This document shows positions 17,301 through 24,700 of a stretch of 64,000 nucleotides of DNA, in pieces. Source of the DNA: a virus; the IMG/VR virus record IMGVR_UViG_3300023210_000015, positions 45,229 to 109,228 of that record. The stretch is one strand, 5' to 3'. The notes beneath the pieces are model-generated. The model did not search any database, had not been told where the DNA came from, and saw only the letters and a list, made by a program, of their open reading frames with translations. Numbering within the stretch: the first letter of the stretch is position 1; every line of letters starts with the position of its first letter. The translations under genes and the position numbers were made by a program.

Positions 17301-17772
17301 GTCGATGTTGAAGGCTCTACGCAATATGTCTGATAAGATTCCATATCAATTGTTTGGTCAATATAAGGTAGCTATGCCGAATCAGCCGCAACCTTTCGTG
17401 ATTGATTTCGCCTATCCAGATGTTGGGGTTGGCGTTGAGACTGATGGAGAAATTTGGCATGAACAGGCAACGTCCAGAGCTAGAGATCAGCAAAGAGATC
17501 AAAAACTTGCCAATGTTGGATGGCGTATATTGAGATTCAATGAAACTGCGGTTAATGACCATATAATTGATGTCTCTAAAATTATTTATAATAATGTGAT
17601 GCAGGCAACAAAAGAAAGAAATGCCAGAAATAAAAAAGCTGGTAAAGATGAAAAGTTGATTAAAGAAGCCCAACAGCTATTAACATTTGAAAACATAAAA
17701 GAGGAAGATTTGAAATTTCAAAGAATAGACATGGAGAATAATCTAGGTTATATAGTTTTGGTTGGGGTATAA
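14377..17772 (+). CDS. Portal protein with intein and C-terminal DUF559/Vsr-like nuclease domain, 1131 aa
   Basis: Forms the dodecameric ring through which DNA enters the head. Portal-type sequence covers residues 70-358 (REIYQWARFYYENEPKISAGIDFY, then ILNPDWITVHSS) and resumes at 716 (TGKIHQITNELEQIGKEILDGF, the tunnel-clip region). Residues 359-715 are an intein. A CEHCGGSGYK...CNHPGG zinc-knuckle-like insertion lies near 170-190. After a Gly/Met/Pro repeat linker (about 875-935), residues 989-1066 match the DUF559 nuclease pattern: VIDFAYP (Asp1010), GVETDGEIWH (Glu1021, Asp1023, His1028), DQQRDQKLANVGWRILRF. AAGGA precedes the ATG. The N-terminus contains KTAQ at about 55. The portal call is strong from context and sequence; the role of the nuclease domain is unknown. 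Confidence 0.85.
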   Translation: MPIKFSMNDRKPQNTGHSTTSRGYHSAGSPSSVVDNGRYVSGMVAQTPITQSFSSKTAQTMSSGGGSAANVMYGQPMFFSPLHTPQNWQIASKRREIYQWARFYYENEPKISAGIDFYSQFPMNGFTLECKDKKILNFFNRTSKRVKLNYWVKAISFENFLLGDVFPFVEYECEHCGGSGYKSNGEVCNHPGGTIKSIKILNPDWITVHSSPMASDPVYVLEPDDELKSIVASKRPVEIYEKMPPGLIQAISSGQPIRLSNRCISHVKHQGSTYGTYGTSLVRRNFTYLAYKTKLMTANWIVAERLVLPVRVVKIGSENRPATQADIADVSNQIAAVVNDPNLTLVTHHNFEYEWYGACYDQNTKVLTNKGLQKYTDIIHEEVGIDGEIVKKINDDVDIMVFDPKTGKMRLEKPIEFHEYDYNGWMNHITGNKVDMCVTPNHTMLGYKRDKKTAYSMEAKDFYKLNECDRYVRCCGDFATDTKKTIKIGDYEFDTDNFLKFLGYFLSEGYTTYNTEKFQYVLSVSQSNIKNANICKEIDDCFNGLNMSFKKYDNKKGMYAWNIMSKDFVKEMKKYFGKNAYTKKIPDFIKNLPPRQLKILIDAFCKGDATYYNYKHGTTGVQIGTVSEQLSVDLLEILFKAGFSPILSNYKKKNPSGSISHMIYCNLSEESKGRFPRIKDKHCQTEYYDGKVWCFETSTGFFVTERNGKFAIQGNTGKIHQITNELEQIGKEILDGFMLNQAILNGEMGGYSSAQVGIEVMIHRLESWRNSLSEWVENNIFLPIAMMQGFKDVDESKEAGETVWLYPKLKWNDLNLRDRTSYRQVLIQLHDKGLISTQTLLEEFDIDYDQEIQRRREETALATESGQFLGQPPAAGGMGGMPPMGGDLGGGMPPMGGDLGGGMPPAGGEMGGMPGGEMGGMPVAPAGGAVAAAAQPVSPPPNFMVQKRGKGQSAQEQMQPVQPNIKPMPLTTLEQSMLKALRNMSDKIPYQLFGQYKVAMPNQPQPFVIDFAYPDVGVGVETDGEIWHEQATSRARDQQRDQKLANVGWRILRFNETAVNDHIIDVSKIIYNNVMQATKERNARNKKAGKDEKLIKEAQQLLTFENIKEEDLKFQRIDMENNLGYIVLVGV
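15451..16521 (+). mobile_element. Intein with LAGLIDADG homing endonuclease in the portal gene, 357 aa
   Basis: The intein starts with CYDQNTKVLTNKG (Cys359) and ends VWCFETSTGFFVTERNGKFAIQGN before a Thr +1 (residue 716), so a class 1 Cys-to-Asn/Thr splice. TPNHTMLGY is the TxxH block B. LAGLIDADG motifs are LGYFLSEGY (about 502-510) and LKILIDAFCKGDA (about 597-609). The penultimate residue is Gly in place of the usual His, a known but less common variant. Removal gives a continuous portal sequence, WYGA joined to TGKIHQ. More AT-rich than the surrounding extein by eye. Confidence 0.92.
17005..17150 (+). repeat. Gly-Met-Pro-rich repeat linker in the portal gene
   Basis: Imperfect repeats coding for GGMPPMGGDLGG and GGEMGGMP units join the portal body to the C-terminal nuclease domain. 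Two near-identical 33-bp units begin with ATGCCACCTATGGGCGGCGA. It looks like a flexible tether that could let the nuclease reach away from the ring. Confidence 0.85.
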
Positions 17773-17773
17773 T

Positions 17774-18199
17774 ATGTCTTTCAATTTAACAAAACAGGCT
17801 GGTGGTCCAAAGCGGATCAGAGATCGCGGTATTCGATGGCACGAAGCATATCACGAAAAGTCTAAAGGTGTGAAGAAAAAATTTAACAAAGAACTTGGTG
17901 AAGGTTCTTATTATCGCTGGGAAGGTCACGACTATACTACATTTAGTGATTATTTTGTAGTTGTTGGACCAGCCAAACAAAGATATGGTCAAAAATCATA
18001 TTTCGCTGGTATTAAAAAATTACCGCCACGAGGAAGTCGTAAAAAAGTTTATGCACCATCTGGTGAGTATTTTTCTACAATTCTTTCTGCTCTAAGTCAT
18101 GCTAGTAAAATGTGGGGTCTTCCTTTTCCTAAAAATCAGCACAATTATACTGCCGATGATTTGGAAAACATTTATATCCCACGACACGTTAAAGGATAA
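17774..18199 (+). CDS. Hypothetical protein starting MSFNLTKQ, 141 aa
   Basis: The start at 17774 is chosen because it follows the portal stop and gives MSFNLTKQAGGPKR, which shares the FNLxKxA pattern with the repeats in the gene at 12661 and the start of the gene at 52789. The body is basic with aromatic residues (YYRWEGHDYTTFSDYFVVVGP, KMWGLPFPKNQHNY). No family recognised. Followed by a hairpin terminator. Confidence 0.72.
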   Translation: MSFNLTKQAGGPKRIRDRGIRWHEAYHEKSKGVKKKFNKELGEGSYYRWEGHDYTTFSDYFVVVGPAKQRYGQKSYFAGIKKLPPRGSRKKVYAPSGEYFSTILSALSHASKMWGLPFPKNQHNYTADDLENIYIPRHVKG

Positions 18200-18233
18200 A
18201 AAATCCCGCAAACAAAAAGAGGATTTTTCTATC
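18195..18233 (+). terminator. Likely Rho-independent terminator after the portal operon
   Basis: An inverted repeat GATAAAAAATCC ... GGATTTTTCTATC overlaps the stop codon of the preceding gene, with a T-rich right arm. GC content in the stem is low, so strength is uncertain. Confidence 0.5.
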
Positions 18234-18410
18234 ATCTTGTGTAATATGGAATTAAGCGAGACGCCCGAATTGTAATTATGCACTAGAACGAAAAGGGAAC
18301 AAATAGTCCTTAAAGTTTGATTAAATAGCAGATTTAAGCCCTTTTAAGAAATCGCAGTCAAGATGAACAGTAAACACGAAACTATTTTTTACACTGCGAA
18401 AGGGTAAAAT
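18200..18410 (+). other. Non-coding 210-bp leader with two pairing elements
   Basis: No gene is visible. AAAAGGG (18291-18297) can pair with CCCTTTT (18339-18345), and TCGCAGT (18352-18358) with ACTGCGA (18393-18399), the latter ending next to the ribosome binding site GAAAGGG of the gene at 18411. This may be a structured 5' leader of the membrane protein gene and the protease-scaffold gene behind it. No clear -35/-10 pair is seen. Confidence 0.4.
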
Positions 18411-18770
18411 ATGATAGGGGCAACTAAAAAAACAGAGCCTAAAAATAAAAAGGGAGTCAAAGGAACTAGTGGTAATGGAGATTCCTTTAGACTTTCCGGC
18501 GGCGGTATGAAATTTGTTACATTAGTCATTGTGTGTATTTTAGCTATTGGAAGTACAGTTTATAATATCGCTAGTGCTTATGGCCAAATCGATACAATAA
18601 AAAATCATCAAGAAATACATTGTAAAAAATTTGATGATGTCGATAAACATGTAGAAAGAAATGAAAACAAAATAGATCGTATGGCTGAAAAACAAGCAGA
18701 GATGGCTGGCGACGTAAAAGTTATTAGAACTTTATTAGAACAAGCCACGAAACCAACACCTAATAAATAA
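18411..18770 (+). CDS. Small membrane protein with coiled coil, 119 aa (holin-like or virion membrane protein)
   Basis: A basic, Gly-rich N-terminus is followed by one membrane segment at about residues 34-56 (FVTLVIVCILAIGSTVYNIA) and then a charged helix (FDDVDKHVERNENKIDRMAEKQ) that probably forms a coiled coil. This is the layout of some single-span holins and of bacteriocin-like (BhlA/XpaF) phage proteins. Location between portal and protease is unusual for a lysis gene, so a role in the head-membrane contact or DNA ejection is also possible. Confidence 0.6.
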   Translation: MIGATKKTEPKNKKGVKGTSGNGDSFRLSGGGMKFVTLVIVCILAIGSTVYNIASAYGQIDTIKNHQEIHCKKFDDVDKHVERNENKIDRMAEKQAEMAGDVKVIRTLLEQATKPTPNK

Positions 18771-18781
18771 GGAAATTATTC

Positions 18782-21700
18782 ATGATTATTAAACATGCTA
18801 TTCGTTTAGTTGACGGAACTCTTGAGGCTCTGAATAAACCTGATTGGTATGAGTATAATATGAGTCGTGTTAAGTTTGCTTCTATCCAAAAAGATAAAAA
18901 TGATCTTGGTGGATTTGATTTAGAATCAGCAGTAAAAGAAAGTCCAGACTTTCTTTTTGTTAAAGTTTTTGCAATTAAAGAAGATGAAGTTAACGATAAT
19001 GGTGATGCATTTTCTAGTATGGAACTAAAAAAAGCGGCTAAAAGCTTTATCGGAGTTCCTATATTCACAAATCATCAAAACGATGATGTAGAGAAAGCAA
19101 AAGGACAATGTGTACACGCATGGTATGACAAAAATGCAGAAGGTATTTGGATTATATCAAAAATAGATAGAGTTGCTTATCCTCAATTAGCTCGTGGAAT
19201 AGAAGAAAAATATGTGGCAGGAACCAGCATGGGGGCCATGTCAGGTGACGCAGAAATTCTAATGTCTGATTATTCTAAGAAAAGAATTTCTGATGTAGAA
19301 ATAGGTGAAAAGGTTATTACACATTTAGGAAATTGCTGTAAGGTAGAAGAAGTACATAGTGATTTTATAGATGAGCATTTGTTAAAATTTGATTTAGGCA
19401 ATTTGGCCAATAGCCCATTGTTTACTCAAGACCATCCAATTTTTTCTATTAATGGAAAAACCATTCGAGAGCAGAAGAAAAATAATAAAGATTGGAGATC
19501 GTACCCATATGATTGTATTTTTAGAGAAGCAAAAGATTTGAAACTTGGTGATTACGTTCTTATACCATCTGCTCATAAAATGGTTAAAGAAAATGAATTC
19601 GATTTAGATTTTTATTATCTTCTAGGGGCATTTGCTGGTGATGGTTACATAAAATTTAACAGAGGAAAAATAGAAGGTTTTGGTTTCTGTTTTGGCAATC
19701 AAGATATTGCTTTAATAAGTAAAATTAAAAACATTTTAAGTCAATATACTGATTTTGATATCAAAGAAAAAATTATTGAATCAAGAAATGGTGTTTACCT
19801 TTCTATATATGACAGAAAATTAGCTAATAAATTAAACACTTTAATTGGGCATGGAGCGTATACTAAACGAATAAAAATTAAAGAATTTAGCGAAAATGCT
19901 ATTAAGCAATTTATATCTGGCTATATAGATACAGACGGTTGTTCAGTTAAAGATTATACAGATTGTAAAAATGATATTAGAGGTTTTCAAATTTCTAGTT
20001 GTAATAAAAACTTATTAGAAAGCGTTCGATCTATGCTCGTTTTGATTGGTTGTCCCGCCGGAATCATGACCAATATTAGAAAACCCAATAAAAATAGTGT
20101 AGTGGATATCGAAACCATAGAACATACTTTATTTATAAACTTGTTTACTTCTTCTAGGTTTAAAAACTCCATAAAGGTTGCCCAAAAATTAAATGGATAT
20201 GAAGCTTCTTATTGTAATACTCCTAACATGATTTATCGAGTAGGAGATCAAAATTATATTGCGGCAAGAATTAAGGGCGTAATTTTAGTTGATAATTACG
20301 ATAATGAAGTTTATGATTTGACTGTTGAAAAAGATGCTAGTTATATCGCTAATAATATAGCTGTTCACAATTGTTCTGTAGAATACTCTGTATGTTCGAT
20401 ATGCCACAACAAAGCTCATACTGCTGATGAGTATTGTGATCACATCAAAAACCACAAAACCAGAAAAGTAAGCGAAACTACAGAATGTCAATATCATAAA
20501 AGTCCAAACAAACCAATAGATGATTGTCCAGTTTGCGGCAAAAAACACAATGAATCTAAGAAATTATCACACAAAGAAGCCCAGGTATTTGAGTGGAACT
20601 ACGATGTAAAGTTTATCGAAGATTCTTTTGTTGTAAATCCTGCATGTCACACTTGCAATGTGAATGGGATTTTGAATCCTAATGGCATGAATAGAAAAGT
20701 GGCTACTATTAGAGATAGGATTGGAAAATTGGAAAAAGCAGCAAGTTCTGAAAATGATTGGTGTTTGGAAAAAACTGCTGGCGAAAGAGAACTGAAATAC
20801 TTGACTGATGCAATGGATAAAATAGAAACCGTGGCTAAAAGCATGATGAGTCAAAAGAAACAGATTTCTATGGAGTATGTAAGTGATTTAGTTGATGTTT
20901 TAGCCAGTGTACAGGCTACTTTGGATGAATTGGAAGAAATGGGATATGCTCAACTTCCGTCTCCAAGTGTACAGTCTGTTGAAGATGTCGAACTTCCGAA
21001 AGAAGCGGAAGAAGAGACAGAAATACAACCACAATCTCAAGCGGTTCAACCTCTAAATGCGGCCCCAACTATTCCACCGGCAGGACAACCACCAGTACAA
21101 CAGGTCGCTCCGGGAATTGAGAGCGAACAATTGGGAGATTTAGGGAGCGTAACTCGACCTAAGTTCTCTGAAACAATCGAGATAAAAAAGAAGGATTTTC
21201 TGAGAGCTTCCAGTAGTATTATAGATAGACTTGATAAAATTCAGGAAAATTATACAAAATTAGAAAAAAACTCTGAAGCTAATCAAACAAAAATAGATAA
21301 GGAGTCTATTACTATGGCAAATAAAACAGGTAACGACCAAAATGAAAATGAAAAAGTAGCAGAACATGATCTAAATGTTATTACAGAAAAGCAGTTAGAT
21401 GATGCCGAATTCACTGGTGAACGTACAAATGATTCTCCTAACGTCATCACTGAAAAGCAACTAGATAACCCTAAAGATGTCAATGTAACCACTTCTAAGA
21501 CTCCACAGGAGCGTTCTGGTTCTTATGACGTTATCACAGAAAAGCAACTGGCTTCTATTAAGGAAGGTTATGTCGTGCGTTGGAATGATTTCCCCAACGT
21601 AATCACTGAAAAACAGTGGACAGACATGAGCAGATTGCTTGGTTCTGAACTTTCCAATGACCAAAGTAACCGTATTACTGAGAAACAGTTAACTGATTTT

Positions 21701-24700
21701 ATGTCTAAGCATAAATACGTTAGTCCTACTGTTATCTATGAGAAACTTTTGAATGGTCAAGATGGAGAGTTGGCTCGTTGGGCTTCGGCGGATACCAATA
21801 CTTTGGTTAAAATCGCTGAAAATGTCATTGCTGACGCGATTGCGTATTATGGCAAGACACCTGATGAGATCAGAAAAGCTGCTTCTACCATTGATAACAA
21901 CGGTAATAATCAAGAAAAAGCGGCTTTCCTAGTCGTTATCAACTCTTTAGCTCATAAAGCAGATGCTCGTGAAAGCGAAAGAGTCCGTTACAACTATCTA
22001 AGTAAACTATCTTCTTCTGCGATTAATACTCCTTCGGCTGTTGATGCGTTGGTAATCGCTATGAGCGACAATATCGCTGATCAAGATGCCTTTGAATTAA
22101 TTGAAGTTGTTAATCATGTAGCCAAATCTAAAGTGGCTATTAAGAGAATCGAAGCCATCGCCAAGTCTAAGTTGTCTGGCGAAGGCGAAGATAAGAAGGT
22201 TGTTAGCAAACAAGCAGCTATCGAAGAGGCAATTGCCAATTTGAATAAAGCTGATGATGGTAAATACCGTATCGTTGCTAATTTCGGCAGCGAAAATGAT
22301 AAAGACGTTGACCTCCATGTGAGTCCTGAGAACAAAACGGCGTTTACAAGTGCTGTTTATAAATTTGCCAACGACGCAATCGCAGAAGAAGTTGGCACTG
22401 AAGTAGATACCGCACTTCTAGATGTTAATGTAGATAGCGGCAATAATGTTGTTGTTGCTACTCTGAAAGATGTTTCTGTTCTTACGGACGAAGAGAAAAC
22501 GAGTTGGGATAAGGTGGCACAGAGTTTACAAAGTCTTGTTGAAGACCCCACTAAGCCATCTCGTAGTTTCCTTCCAGATGCTGAGACACCGCTAGCTAAA
22601 GAAGGACTAGATATCCTTCCGGAACCCGGTGAAGAAGAATTAGCAATTGGTGTTGACGATATAGACCTAGAGGGTGTAGACCTAGATTTGGAACTTGACG
22701 TAAGTGGTGCCCCTGGCAGTCTTAATGAGGAACTGTTCGAAGGTGAAGGAAAAGACATGCTCATGGGCGATGAAGAAGTTATTAAAGATATGTCCATGGG
22801 AACTGAAGACGAAATGGCACTTGACATTGAAGATGCTCGCGGCGGTCCAGTTTTTGCTTCTAGAAAAGACAAACGTGATGGAATGGTTAAAGAAGCACAG
22901 CTACTTGGCGGCGAAATGGGCGGTCAAGGCGGTGCGGCTCAAGGTCCAGGTGCCGGTGCAGGACTGCCTCAACCTCCTGCTGGCGGCGAAGCTCCATTGG
23001 AGAGTTTCGAAGGTTCTGACCTTGGTGGCGAATTTGAGGACGAGGGTGATTTACAACCTAAACCACCTGGCTCGATTTGTCCAGTTTGCAGTAGCGAGAA
23101 TGTAGATATCATCAAGGGCGAGGGCAAATGTAATAACTGTACTTCTGAATTTAAGTACAAAGTTGCTATTGAGGTTACAAAGTGGGCTGATCTGCTTGAA
23201 GACCAAGATAATGGCGACGAGGAAGAAGATATTGAGGGCGAAGGCTTCGAAATCGAAGAAACACCTGAAGCTGCTGCCCCTCCTGCTGCTCCTGCCCCTC
23301 CTGCCGCTGCTCCTGCTCCTGCCCCAATGCCTGGTGCAGCAAGCACTGATAATGACAAAATACAAAAATTCGCAAGCGTTGACAGATTTGCGTCAATGAC
23401 TGTTATCAAACCAGAAGCTATTAAGGTTGCTAAAGAAGCTGGCATTGAGCTAGGTACTGTTAGCCCTGTAACTGGTTCTGCAAATACTATGAAATTGGAA
23501 GATGGAAGACGTTTCTGCTTGGATACGGGTACTCCTTATTCTGTAGAATATGCAGTTGATAAAAATGATCCTAAGAAAGTATATGCTCAGTGGTCTTGGA
23601 AGCCTCCAGTTGATGAAGGATGTTCGGAATGTGCGAAGAGTCATCAACAGTTCGTTGAGTCTCTAAGTACAATGAACATTACAGAAGATCAGTTCGATTC
23701 TATGGGACTGAAAGAGAAGGGCGAAACTATTTTGAGCATGAAACAAGCTGGATTGCTTAAACAGATTAAAACCGCTTCTGCGGAAACAAACAATATGATT
23801 AAGAAAGCAACAGTTACCTTGGGCGATAATTTCCCAATGGAATCTTGTGTTGAAAAACTAGCTCGTCGTTATGGCGAAGACGCATTGGCATTAAGTGGCC
23901 CTTGTGAGGGTAAGCCTCTTGCTGATTGCATCTGTGCTTCGCTTAAACGTTCTGGCATGTACTCTAGTAGGTTGGCTAATAAGGTCGCCAGCATCTGGTC
24001 TGATAAAGAAGCTTCCACCGAATGCCTAGAAGATTATGTAAGAATGGGATTCGAGTTGAAGGAAGCCGCTGCTGTTTGCCAAGCTTTGAAGACCAAGTAT
24101 GCGTCTCCTAAAGATGTATACGCACAGCAGTTAGGCGAAATCATCGAACAGGACGAAGAAGTTGATGTTCCTGTTGCTGATGATGAAGTCGGAGTAACAG
24201 ACTTGGGTGATGAAGACCCATTTGATGGAGAAGAGGTCGAAGGTGCTGGCGATGTGACAATTACATTGCCTGGCGAGGTTGTAGAGCAGCTTGACGCGGC
24301 TCTAGATACTGCTTTGGGCGAAACTCCAGAAGAAGAGGCTCATCACGAAGAGGGTATTGATGTTACAGAAGACGTAGGTGGACCGGCTGAAGAGGCCGTT
24401 GATGTTGCAGAAGGAGCAGAAGAGATGGTGCCAATGGAAGGCGGCGAAGTCGGCGAAAGCAAAGACATGGGTGGCGAAGTTGTTGAAATCGGCATCGAAG
24501 ACGGTGGAGAAGAAGTTGGTGGCATCGGTGAAGTTGGCGAAGTTGTAGAAGACGAAGTTGGCGAAGTTGTAGAAGACGAGGGTGAAATTGGTGGCGATAT
24601 CGGCGAAGATATCGCTGACGAAACAGCGGCCCCACAGGGGTTGGCTGAAGTAGTTGAAGAGGTTGTAGAAGCTGTAGAAGAAGCTGTAGAAAAGGTTAAA

